Source of the DNA: a virus
Virus record (IMG/VR): IMGVR_UViG_3300037296_000248
Span: 1 to 20,358 of that record
Direction: 5' to 3' (one strand)
Length of the DNA stretch: 20,358 nucleotides
Below the pieces are notes generated by a model. That model saw only the letters and a program-made list of their open reading frames with translations. It was not told the DNA's origin and ran no database searches. The position numbers were made by a program, and so were the translations under genes. How positions within the stretch are numbered: position 1 is the first letter of the stretch; each line of letters opens with the position of its first letter. Shown here piece by piece: positions 5,927-12,017 of this stretch.

Positions 5927-6382
5927 ATGAAAGCAGCAAAAGCGGATATAACGATTGAGATTAATGGAGAAGACGATCTCAGAACCAAGATGATGCAGGC
6001 TTGGGAATTGGTTTGTAAAGGAATTAAAGCGAATGAGACCAAAGGTCCAGTCGTCCTCAAACTTGGTCGAAAAAAGAGAAATAACGGCCAGAATGCTCGG
6101 TTGTGGGCGACGCTGACAGACGTGGCCACACAGTTAGATTGGTATGGCGAGAAGTTAAGCCAAGAAGATTGGAAGCACGTTTTTACCGCGGCATTAAAAA
6201 AACAGAAAGCGGTGCCGGGCATTGATGGTGGCTTTGTGGTTCTGGCTACACATACCAGCCGCATGAACAAAACTGAGTTTTCGGAATTACTCGAGTTAAT
6301 TTATGCATTTGGATCAGAGCGCGGAGTGCGTTGGAGTGATCCTGTTATGAAGTATTACGAGCAAATGGGATTAGTCGCGTGA
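5927..6382 (+). CDS. ninB: NinB-family recombination protein
   Basis: The 151-aa product matches NinB (lambda Orf), a recombination mediator that helps load single-strand annealing or RecA-type functions at phage replication forks. Diagnostic segments are RNNGQNARLWATLTDVATQL, LSQEDWKHVFTAAL, VPGIDGGFVVLATHTSRMNK and the closing ELIYAFGSERGVRWSDP. Length fits the family (about 140-150 aa). GAGGTAAG precedes the ATG. It overlaps the following GTG start by four bases, and the run ninB, DUF1364, rusA repeats the order of nin-region genes in many lambdoid prophages. Confidence 0.9.
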   Translation: MKAAKADITIEINGEDDLRTKMMQAWELVCKGIKANETKGPVVLKLGRKKRNNGQNARLWATLTDVATQLDWYGEKLSQEDWKHVFTAALKKQKAVPGIDGGFVVLATHTSRMNKTEFSELLELIYAFGSERGVRWSDPVMKYYEQMGLVA

Positions 6383-6687
6383 AAGTACGATCGGAAGCAA
6401 TACGCAAAAGCGCTCGCGGCCAAGATTGCGCATTACGCATACCAGGTCATTGCAATTTCAATCCTGAAACAACCGTGCTTGCTCATGTTGGCAAAAACAT
6501 AGGCATGTCTATGAAGTGTGACGATAGCTTTGCAGTGTATGCCTGTTCGGGGTGTCACGACGCAATCGATGGTCGCACTACTGTGCTCGATGCAGGGACT
6601 CAAGCCTCGTACATTCTTGATGCACTTGAAGAGACACAAAACCACCTTATTCAAGTCGGTCTAATTGCAGTTAAGGGGAACAAATGA
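6379..6687 (+). CDS. DUF1364 (YbcO-like) nuclease-type protein
   Basis: A 102-aa protein of the DUF1364 family, found in nin regions next to ninB and rusA. The signature is a RKSARGQDCALRIPGHCNFN opening, a histidine in VLAHVGKNIG, and CSGCHDAIDGR, giving a compact treble-clef zinc/HNH-like site (C17, C25, H36, C55, C58, H59 by count). It starts at GTG 6379 with GTGA overlap with ninB's stop and ends with ATGA overlap with rusA. Relatives are thought to be DNA nucleases; activity here is inferred from the family. Confidence 0.85.
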   Translation: MKVRSEAIRKSARGQDCALRIPGHCNFNPETTVLAHVGKNIGMSMKCDDSFAVYACSGCHDAIDGRTTVLDAGTQASYILDALEETQNHLIQVGLIAVKGNK

Positions 6688-7094
6688 AATACGGTCGTGA
6701 AGTGACATTTAGCATTCCAGAAGCGTCGATCCTGCTCAATGTGTGGCAGCGGATGCATTGGAATAAGCGTCGCGAATATCACAAATCGTTGTGTTGGAGC
6801 GTGCGTGCCGCGCTAGAGAGTGAAGGTTACAAGCGCCTAAGTCCCTTTAAGCATTGCAAGATTGAGATAGACCGCTATTCCTCAAAGCTAGGTGATTGGG
6901 ATGGCGTAATGGGTGGGCTTAAACCTCTGTTCGATACTTTAGTTGTCTGCACTAAGACAAATCCTCTTGGCCTTGGCGTTATTGAAGATGACAACCCTAA
7001 TTGCATCATTAAATGCCCAATTATCAGACAACACAAATCAACACGTAAAGCGGCCTCGACAGTCGTGACAATCACAGAAATATTGGAGGCCTAA
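6684..7094 (+). CDS. rusA: RusA-type Holliday junction resolvase
   Basis: The 136-aa product fits RusA, the small dimeric resolvase that cuts four-way junctions. The family core is visible: a conserved N-terminal basic segment (MHWNKRREYHKS), the acidic metal-binding pair in GDWDGVMGGLKPLFDTLV (D71, D73, D84) and GVIEDDNPN (D102, D103). RusA proteins usually have D-x-D-N; here the residue after the second Asp is Gly, a small deviation. It overlaps the genes on both sides (ATGA upstream, TAATG downstream), so it is translated as part of one tight operon. Confidence 0.85.
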   Translation: MKYGREVTFSIPEASILLNVWQRMHWNKRREYHKSLCWSVRAALESEGYKRLSPFKHCKIEIDRYSSKLGDWDGVMGGLKPLFDTLVVCTKTNPLGLGVIEDDNPNCIIKCPIIRQHKSTRKAASTVVTITEILEA

Positions 7095-7957
7095 TGCAGT
7101 ATTTATCAGCCCGACAAATGTGGCACGATGCGTTTTATTCTCGCAGTGCAAACGATCAGCTATTAGAGATTAATCGCTCTAATGTGAACCTACTTAGGCA
7201 AAAACCTATTATGAATGAAACACAGACACGAGGCCCTGCGGATAACTCGTCGAGAGTCATGCACATGGCGAAAGCAGGGCGTGTGCAGTCTGAGATAGCG
7301 AAGCTGCCAGCTCATTTACAAGCATTTGGCATGTATTGTTGGGCCCCGAAAGCCGAAGACTCGTTACCAACCTTCAAGCATCACAACGAAATCGCCAACG
7401 CGCTCGCTCAGGAAGTAAAAGAGAAGTTTCCACAGGAATACAGCTATTACACAAGTCGCGTGAGTATCGTCATTTTAAACGTACTCAAATACGAGTTTGA
7501 GCGCGATAAAGGCCGTAAGCCGCAAAACATCGATATTACGTTAGCCAGTGCGATGGCAATGCCTAAGGATAAGGTAAGAGCTCAATGGGGTCACATCGTT
7601 AAGCACATTCGCGGCTGTATTCGTGACATGCTCATTTATCAAAGCGAGGTGCCTGGGCAACTCAGTATGAAGCTCGCTAACTCAGAACATATAAAACTCG
7701 TTCAAGTTGCAGATTTGGCTATCAAGTCATTCGCTCATAAAGATCAAGCATACATGTTCTCAGCAAGCGAAGATAAAGAACCAATTACACACACGAAGCC
7801 GCTTTATACTCAAGAATATCTAGCATGGCGTATTGGTGTGGCCTCAGCGAATTGGAAACGAGATGTCTGGCAAGATGTGTTTGATGAAATGATTGGCGCA
7901 TTAGATGAGTGGGCAATGGTGGCTCTGACATCTCTCGTTGAAGTAAGAAATAGGTAA
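7094..7957 (+). CDS. Unknown 287-aa protein in the antiterminator position
   Basis: The protein is largely helical and mildly basic in its middle (VKEKFPQEYSYYTSRVSIVI, then EFERDKGRKPQNIDITLASA), with no zinc-finger cysteines, signal peptide or membrane helix. I recognise no family. It is the last gene of the early block, has GGAGG before an ATG that overlaps rusA's stop, and is followed by about 440 bases with a candidate late promoter. Lambdoid phages place their late antiterminator Q exactly here, and several terminators downstream need an antiterminator. A Q-like role is therefore a reasonable positional inference, though sequence evidence is lacking. An internal ATG at 7211 with weaker context could be an alternative start. 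Confidence 0.65.
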   Translation: MQYLSARQMWHDAFYSRSANDQLLEINRSNVNLLRQKPIMNETQTRGPADNSSRVMHMAKAGRVQSEIAKLPAHLQAFGMYCWAPKAEDSLPTFKHHNEIANALAQEVKEKFPQEYSYYTSRVSIVILNVLKYEFERDKGRKPQNIDITLASAMAMPKDKVRAQWGHIVKHIRGCIRDMLIYQSEVPGQLSMKLANSEHIKLVQVADLAIKSFAHKDQAYMFSASEDKEPITHTKPLYTQEYLAWRIGVASANWKRDVWQDVFDEMIGALDEWAMVALTSLVEVRNR

Positions 7958-7989
7958 GGGCTTAGTTCTAACTGGCAGGACCAGATTTT

Positions 7990-8035
7990 TCTAAGGGTGA
8001 TTCTAGGGTGAAGTCAGAGAAACTCTATAATAGAG
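7990..8035 (+). promoter_or_regulatory. Candidate late promoter with direct and inverted repeats
   Basis: A TATAAT box (8026-8031) lies at the centre of the perfect palindrome CTCTAT-A-ATAGAG (8023-8035). Just upstream are two near-identical units, CTAAGGGTGA (7991-8000) and CTAGGGTGA (8003-8011). No good -35 hexamer sits at 17 bases, so activation or an unusual promoter is likely. The position 30-70 bases after the Q-position gene matches phage late promoters, where direct repeats can be the antiterminator's DNA-binding element. Function is inferred. Confidence 0.4.
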
Positions 8036-8222
8036 CACAATAATATAGGTGAGTAATGCTCATGAAAAAATAGATGAAAATAGTGTTTATAATCTTGTCA
8101 ATCACCAACTTTACGCTTCTTCTATCGAGCAAAGTAAGTGACCACTTAGGCATTCTTTGTTTATTATTTAAGTGTATTTTTCAAGCCTTGATTTTACATT
8201 GAAACCTACTTATTGTACCCGT

Positions 8223-8275
8223 ATGCCTTGAGAACACTGCTTCTCAGGCATAAAAAAGGCCTCCAAGGAGGCCTT
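8223..8275. other. Two stacked hairpins (leader or small-RNA/terminator element)
   Basis: The first hairpin pairs ATGCC..TGAGAA (8223-8234) with TTCTCAGGCAT (8241-8251). The second is a perfect AAGGCCTCC/GGAGGCCTT (8256-8264 with 8267-8275). They are joined by AAAAAA. Rightward, no strong T run follows; leftward the second hairpin is followed by TTTTTT, making a good minus-strand terminator. The element could end a short late-leader transcript or shield from opposing transcription. In the gene-poor stretch 7958-8402 nothing else is supported. Confidence 0.55.
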
Positions 8276-8402
8276 CTGGTGCAAGAGAGAACATTGAGGA
8301 AATCAATTTCTAACCGCGATTCGAGACCGTTAGGATAGTTATTAATTTCAAACTCATCAAGCTTTCTTGTGAAATTTACACAATTCTCCAAGGAGGTTCA
8401 GC

Positions 8403-8510
8403 ATGAAAAAAAGTATATCTACTTTTTTGTGCGTCTGCCTAATGGTGCTAGCTTCTCCAGTAGGAAGTCAGCTAACTATTAGCGATGTTAACTTAATTAT
8501 AAATCTTTAA
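8403..8510 (+). CDS. 35-aa secreted or membrane peptide
   Basis: ATG at 8403 follows an excellent site (AAGGAGGT, seven bases upstream). The product has a textbook signal-peptide layout: basic MKKS, hydrophobic STFLCVCLMVLA, then S-P-V-G-S and a 13-residue tail QLTISDVNLIINL. If cleaved, only about a dozen residues would be released; otherwise it is a one-helix membrane peptide. It is a single-gene unit closed 6 bases later by the terminator at 8517. No family is recognised. Its isolation and strong translation signal argue for a real gene, perhaps a toxin-like or host-modifying peptide, but that is speculation. Confidence 0.6.
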   Translation: MKKSISTFLCVCLMVLASPVGSQLTISDVNLIINL

Positions 8511-8516
8511 ATCGTA

Positions 8517-8547
8517 CAAAGGTGGCCTTGGTCACCTTTGTTATTTT
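8517..8547 (+). terminator. Terminator after the 35-aa peptide
   Basis: CAAAGGTG (8517-8524) pairs with CACCTTTG (8533-8540), with further G-C pairing in the loop, followed by TTATTTT. It closes the 35-aa peptide unit. Confidence 0.8.
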
Positions 8548-8574
8548 GCTATACAAGATTATGAATAAAAAGAT

Positions 8575-8586
8575 AAGTACGTACTT
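8575..8586. repeat. Perfect 12-bp palindrome, left copy of flanking repeat
   Basis: AAGTACGTACTT is a perfect palindrome about 90 bases before the YjzC-like gene. The sequence AGTACG[TC]ACTT recurs at 8880-8890 just after that gene. It could be an operator or a trace of a small insertion boundary. Confidence 0.4.
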
Positions 8587-8674
8587 CGTATTTCATCCGA
8601 TCAAATTTAATCTTTGTCGATTCAGCGATTTTAAACTTTACTAATTATTCAACATAAACGGGAAGGAAATACAT

Positions 8675-8857
8675 ATGAATAATTTACAAAAGCCAGGAGA
8701 AAAGCCTACTAGACCTGGTGAATATTTGGAGAGAGGCCCTAGAGGTGGCGTCGTAACAGATCCTCGACAAGTAACTATTGAACCTGGTGATAATAGAATG
8801 CCGCCTACACAAGAGCCAGGACGTACTTGGGAACGAGTTAGTCCACCCAAGCCATAG
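8675..8857 (+). CDS. YjzC-like small protein (moron)
   Basis: The 60-aa product has the sequence plan of the YjzC family best known from Bacillus: LQKPGEKPTRPGEYLERGPR, then GGVVTDPRQVTIEPGD, then P-P-T and RTWERV near the end. The same order (KPG-K-P, NG-Y-E-G, V-P-V-L-GD-FPPT, W) is remembered from YjzC proteins of about 60 aa; the match is by eye. Function of the family is unknown. A GGAAGGAAA site precedes the ATG. It stands alone between the peptide terminator and a convergent membrane-protein gene, and is flanked by short AGTACG-ACTT repeats, suggesting a separately acquired gene. Confidence 0.65.
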   Translation: MNNLQKPGEKPTRPGEYLERGPRGGVVTDPRQVTIEPGDNRMPPTQEPGRTWERVSPPKP

Positions 8858-8879
8858 ACACTATTATTGATTCTGGATT

Positions 8880-8922
8880 AGTACGCACTTTCCGTACGCA
8901 GTGCGCGGGTGCGTACTGCGTA
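8880..8922. repeat. Overlapping alternative inverted repeats between convergent genes
   Basis: AGTACGCAC (8880-8888) pairs perfectly with GTGCGTACT (8909-8917), while TACGCAGT (8895-8902) pairs perfectly with ACTGCGTA (8915-8922). The two stems share 8915-8917, so they are mutually exclusive. The block ends exactly at the stop codon of the minus-strand gene. There is no T run, so it is not a classical terminator. It contains the second direct copy and an inverted copy of the repeat seen at 8575. Confidence 0.6.
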
Positions 8923-9657
8923 TTATTCTTCTTCTGACAATAAATCGTTAATTATTGAGAACTGAAGGGATCTGGCTAGGCTAGCCAATGATTTAGCTTG
9001 TTGCTGAATATTTATTACATGACTAACTATGTCTTCGTTTGAGGATTCAGTTTTTTTTAAAATGAATTTTGATTCATTTATCAGCTCTCCTTGAGCTTTT
9101 GCTACCTGAGTAAACTGAACTACATATTCATTACTGGAGCTATAAACCGCCAAAAGGGTAGACATGTGAGGCCAAACTTTATTTGTTAATGTAATTATTT
9201 CTTTTATAATTTGATTTTTTGGTAAAGACTCTTGTGAAAGACGATTTGTTTCTTCAATTAAATCAAAATCGTGTCTTATTTGCTCACCAAGCTCTTGGTC
9301 TATAAATGTAGCTACAGTCTCTGAAGTTAAGCAAAGGTTATTAAGCTCTAAAACAATGATATCAAGCCGTTTTGAAGCCTTAAGTTGCCTGATCCATTCA
9401 CTACCTTTAAACCAACCAAAAGCCAGCAGGCCAACAGTGCCGAGTCCGGCAAGAAGAGAGCCGACCATACCCCAAAAGTCCGTAGCGTCTTCGTAGCTTA
9501 GTGCAAGTGCAATTGTCGCCCCAAGCGCAGCGCCTGTTATTAGTGTTAGTCCTTCTTTGAGGAGGAAGTCAGTTATGTGGCTTAGTACGGATTTTTGAGG
9601 AGAAGGCTTTTGATCCATTTGGTTGTGTTCCATGTTGGTTCGATTGTTTGCGTTCAC
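8923..9657 (-). CDS. Two-helix membrane protein with helical cytoplasmic domain (moron)
   Basis: The protein of up to 244 aa has a polar N-terminus, two hydrophobic helices (about 35-54, GLTLITGAALGATIALALSY; and about 62-83, WGMVGSLLAGLGTVGLLAFG), then about 155 mostly helical residues with coiled-coil character, presumably cytoplasmic. No known domain is recognised. It is the only minus-strand gene in the late region, so it is probably expressed on its own, including from the prophage. The start is uncertain: GTG 9655-9657 has AAGG directly against it, while ATGs at 9631-9633 and 9616-9618 lack clear sites. Membrane proteins in this position often act in superinfection exclusion; unproven here. 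Confidence 0.75.
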   Translation of the reverse strand: MNANNRTNMEHNQMDQKPSPQKSVLSHITDFLLKEGLTLITGAALGATIALALSYEDATDFWGMVGSLLAGLGTVGLLAFGWFKGSEWIRQLKASKRLDIIVLELNNLCLTSETVATFIDQELGEQIRHDFDLIEETNRLSQESLPKNQIIKEIITLTNKVWPHMSTLLAVYSSSNEYVVQFTQVAKAQGELINESKFILKKTESSNEDIVSHVINIQQQAKSLASLARSLQFSIINDLLSEEE

Positions 9658-9781
9658 CCTTTTTATCTTTAGCGCAAAATTAAGAAGGGAGCGTTGTTGC
9701 TTAGTTTTTAAATAATATGTACATTTTAATTGTCTTTATGGAAGTTAGCACACACTAATCAATCAGAATATGGAGATTTAT

Positions 9782-10222
9782 ATGTCAGATTCTTTTGTTT
9801 TAGAGGCGCTGTTTATCCAGCAGCGTCTTCAGATATTATCTATGGCCGATTCATTCCCTGATTTCTATGTGTATGCTTGGGAGGAGGGGGTCTACCCTTA
9901 CTTAGAAGATACCGATGGAACGGTAATTAGAAAGCCACATGAGCCTTATGAGTCCTGTTTTCGTTACGGCATACTAATGGTCAAGTCGGTTACAGAATTT
10001 ATAGATGAGAAATGGATCAAAAACGAAATTGTCACATTCAGAGATCTTGAGCGTCAATTCAAGGGGTATGAGCCACATCAACTCCAAAGGATTTGCAGAT
10101 ACTTATTTTTAAAAGGTTTGTTTGATGATGAGTTGTGGAATAGCTTTATCACCCCTCAATGCTCTTCGTCCGCTTTTGGAATAAAAGCAGACTACGACTC
10201 AAGCTCTATCTATTATATTTGA
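9782..10222 (+). CDS. Hypothetical 146-aa protein, first gene of accessory cassette
   Basis: The start is set at ATG 9782 because TGGAG (9771-9775) lies six bases upstream; the codon at 9770 would consume that site. The product is acidic and aromatic-rich (DSFPDFYVYAWEEGVYPYLE), with a helical C-terminal half that resembles a winged helix (IVTFRDLERQFKGYEPHQLQ, then RICRYLFLKGLFDDELW). It has no signal peptide or membrane segment. No family is recognised. It is divergent from the membrane-protein gene across a 120-base AT-rich gap and is followed after 31 bases by a 52-aa gene with a strong ribosome site. Confidence 0.65.
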   Translation: MSDSFVLEALFIQQRLQILSMADSFPDFYVYAWEEGVYPYLEDTDGTVIRKPHEPYESCFRYGILMVKSVTEFIDEKWIKNEIVTFRDLERQFKGYEPHQLQRICRYLFLKGLFDDELWNSFITPQCSSSAFGIKADYDSSSIYYI

Positions 10223-10253
10223 TTAAGACAACTAGATGTTCAAGGAGGAACAC

Positions 10254-10412
10254 ATGGAACAACTAAAGCAATTACTCGATAATTTAGAGCTCATTTCATT
10301 TCAAGATATTTCAGAGATCCCCGAAGACACGCAGCATGAGCTTGCCGAGCAGATAGAGCGGCTGCAGGATAATCTCAAGCGGTTGAGTGAAAATAAGGAA
10401 CATCATGGCTAA
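10254..10412 (+). CDS. 52-aa acidic helical protein
   Basis: ATG at 10254 has a very strong AAGGAGG (10242-10248). The product (start MEQLKQLLDNLELISFQDIS) is almost entirely helical and acidic, with leucines spaced as in a coiled coil (LAEQIERLQDNLKRL). It overlaps the next gene by eight bases, so the pair is translationally linked, as partner proteins often are. No family is recognised; a short accessory or adaptor subunit is possible. Confidence 0.6.
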   Translation: MEQLKQLLDNLELISFQDISEIPEDTQHELAEQIERLQDNLKRLSENKEHHG

Positions 10413-10815
10413 GCTAACAAAAGATCAAAAACGAAAGAAGCAACAAGTGCTGAAAAGAAAGCAAAGCGCCACACAGGCACAAACTATAAATAGAGTCCGA
10501 AACGTTTTATCGTCAATTGATGTGCCAATGGTCGATTTCTTTGATTCGCAAGATGATTCTGCACCTTCAGCGCTAACAGATGAAGAGCGAGAATTAAAAC
10601 CAAAAACTGGTGACACCTATATATCTAGCAAACCTGAAGGCATGAAGTTCTTTATAGAGAGTTCAGGTGGCTTCGAGGATGAAGACGGTGAATATTATAA
10701 TGTTGAGTTAATTGATTACGTGAATAAAGATAATTTTGATGCCGCTGGCGACTCTCTGTCACCAAATGAATGGGTGAAAATGGTTAAGGCCTATGGTTTG
10801 GTTCTTGAAGTATGA
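10405..10815 (+). CDS. Hypothetical 136-aa protein
   Basis: ATG at 10405 with AAGGAA upstream, inside the end of the 52-aa gene. The N-terminus is extremely basic (MAKLTKDQKRKKQQVLKRKQ), then turns acidic from residue about 45 onward (FFDSQDDSAPSALTDEEREL; GGFEDEDGEYYNVELIDYVN). This split charge pattern suggests an N-terminal nucleic-acid or membrane-surface contact and a separate folded C-terminal part. No family recognised. It ends with ATGA overlap with the next gene. Confidence 0.65.
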   Translation: MAKLTKDQKRKKQQVLKRKQSATQAQTINRVRNVLSSIDVPMVDFFDSQDDSAPSALTDEERELKPKTGDTYISSKPEGMKFFIESSGGFEDEDGEYYNVELIDYVNKDNFDAAGDSLSPNEWVKMVKAYGLVLEV

Positions 10816-11528
10816 CAGTCACCAAAGAGTACTGGAACATCCCAAAGCCAGATGATGTGCTGAGCGTAGCACAAGGCACAAACCTAACCGTGTTTGTGGA
10901 TCATGCGGATAACGCATTGGTTTGTGGGCTTACGACCAGTGATATTATTAGCTTGGTTTTGTCGGCCATTGGTATTGTTATTGGTTTATTGGCTTATAGA
11001 GCAGCGAGTAAAGCAAGTGATGCGGCTGAAATGGCAAACAATTTAGCCCAGGCTGAAGGAGAGGCTAACAGAGAGCACAACTATCAGTCAGTAAGACCTC
11101 TTCTTGATGTAGAGCATTCTAGAGAAATAATAAAGAATGGCTTTATTAAAAGAACTTCAGTTACGAATCATGGGGCTGGCGCTGCAATTTTAAAGACTGT
11201 TGAGCTATATGGACAAGGCAGAAGCTATTTTTTATCGTCAAATGACAAGACTTTGCTTACAGCTTTTTTGCTTCTACAGATAAGTAACTCTATAAAAGAT
11301 AAAGAATTCGATCCAATTGATTTTATCCCCCTAGCAACCTCAATAAGTAGTAATACTTTTTTTGGTTCAAACAAAAGTATGGTGCTTCTACAGGTGCAGT
11401 GTACTAATGTGCCAGACGATATAAGGGAATCTATTACAGACGCTTTAAACAATATTCAGGTTAGGGCTGTCTACCATTGCGTGTATGATCAAAAATATAT
11501 TCTTGACACCGTGATAATAAAAAACTAA
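10812..11528 (+). CDS. One-helix membrane protein, last gene of accessory cassette
   Basis: The 238-aa product has about 42 N-terminal residues, one clear membrane helix (about 43-62, SDIISLVLSAIGIVIGLLAY), then an Ala-rich amphipathic helix (RAASKASDAAEMANNLAQAE) and a beta-rich C-terminal domain of about 145 residues (from NYQSVRPLLDVEHS). The layout of a helix, an Ala-heptad stalk and a beta domain recurs in many uncharacterised bacterial membrane proteins. It has two cysteines near the end. Start codon overlaps the preceding TGA; terminator follows at 11558. Function unknown; being coupled to two soluble partners suggests a membrane-anchored complex. Confidence 0.7.
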   Translation: MTVTKEYWNIPKPDDVLSVAQGTNLTVFVDHADNALVCGLTTSDIISLVLSAIGIVIGLLAYRAASKASDAAEMANNLAQAEGEANREHNYQSVRPLLDVEHSREIIKNGFIKRTSVTNHGAGAAILKTVELYGQGRSYFLSSNDKTLLTAFLLLQISNSIKDKEFDPIDFIPLATSISSNTFFGSNKSMVLLQVQCTNVPDDIRESITDALNNIQVRAVYHCVYDQKYILDTVIIKN

Positions 11529-11557
11529 CCTTTTTCCCATAGTCCAGATTTACACCC

Positions 11558-11581
11558 AAAACCCGCTTCTTGCGGGTTTTT
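11558..11581 (+). terminator. Terminator after the accessory cassette
   Basis: AAAACCCGC (11558-11566) pairs with GCGGGTTTT (11572-11580) around TTCTT, followed by another T. It separates the accessory block from the lysis genes. Confidence 0.85.
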
Positions 11582-11607
11582 GCGTTTCTGGCCCCTAATT
11601 TTCGAAT

Positions 11608-11625
11608 CTGACTGGCATAAGTCAG
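11608..11625. other. Short inverted repeat upstream of the lysis genes
   Basis: CTGACT (11608-11613) and AGTCAG (11620-11625) flank the 6-base GGCATA. It could be an operator or a small hairpin; nothing more can be said. Confidence 0.25.
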
Positions 11626-11632
11626 CTCCATT

Positions 11633-11666
11633 GCCGCCCACGTTTTTAGCGTGAGGCGGCTTTTTT
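11633..11666 (+). terminator. Second terminator, just before the lysis genes
   Basis: GCCGCCCACG (11633-11642) pairs with CGTG-A-GGCGGC (11650-11660), one bulged A, followed by six T. A strong intrinsic terminator 16 bases before the first lysis gene implies that late transcripts must read through it. Confidence 0.85.
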
Positions 11667-11681
11667 ATTTTTGGAATTTGT

Positions 11682-12017
11682 ATGACTGCTGACAACGAGC
11701 TTCTAGTTCAAGAGCTTAGAGAACAGCGCAAGGTTTCAAGTGCTCAACACTCGGAATTGCGCACTGCTGTGGTTGATATGGCGAAGTCTGTTTCTGAATT
11801 GACTGTGGTTGTTGCCCGATCAGAAGAGCGGCACTTGCGACAAGATGACGGGCTAAAGCGAATTGGCAAGCAAGTTGATGACCATGAAATACGAATTAGA
11901 ACGGTTGAGACTAACGGTTTTACGCAGCGTGGTTATGTGTCTGGCGGCTGGAAAGTGGCCACAGTGGTTGCGGCTATCGTGTCATGTGCAGTAACCGTAG
12001 GGGTTAAGTTTTTATGA
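11682..12017 (+). CDS. XhlA-like coiled-coil membrane protein, lysis module
   Basis: The 111-aa product has a long N-terminal coiled coil (ELLVQELREQRKVSSAQHSE onward to about residue 83) and one C-terminal membrane helix at about 90-109 (WKVATVVAAIVSCAVTVGVK). This is the topology of XhlA/haemolysin-type and some holin-associated phage proteins: cytoplasmic coiled coil anchored by a C-terminal helix. It overlaps the endolysin start by four bases and shares its transcript, so a role in lysis, as holin partner or regulator, is likely. Start is ATG 11682 with GGAATT upstream. An alternative reading as a tail or unrelated membrane protein is less likely given position. Confidence 0.7.
   Translation: MTADNELLVQELREQRKVSSAQHSELRTAVVDMAKSVSELTVVVARSEERHLRQDDGLKRIGKQVDDHEIRIRTVETNGFTQRGYVSGGWKVATVVAAIVSCAVTVGVKFL

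Noticed and set aside
8074-8202. A 42-codon frame with a hydrophobic N-terminus following a five-codon frame (8056-8073).
   Set aside because: There is no ribosome-binding site before 8074, it starts directly after a stop codon, and the amino-acid composition looks like AT-rich noncoding DNA.
8206-8391. Minus-strand 61-codon frame across the double hairpin.
   Set aside because: It starts with TTG without a ribosome site and covers two palindromes; the coding appearance is incidental.
9658-9781. Divergent promoters between the membrane-protein gene and the accessory cassette.
   Set aside because: The gap is AT-rich but I found only weak hexamers (for example TTGTCT with ACTAAT at 18 bases), not enough to call a promoter.
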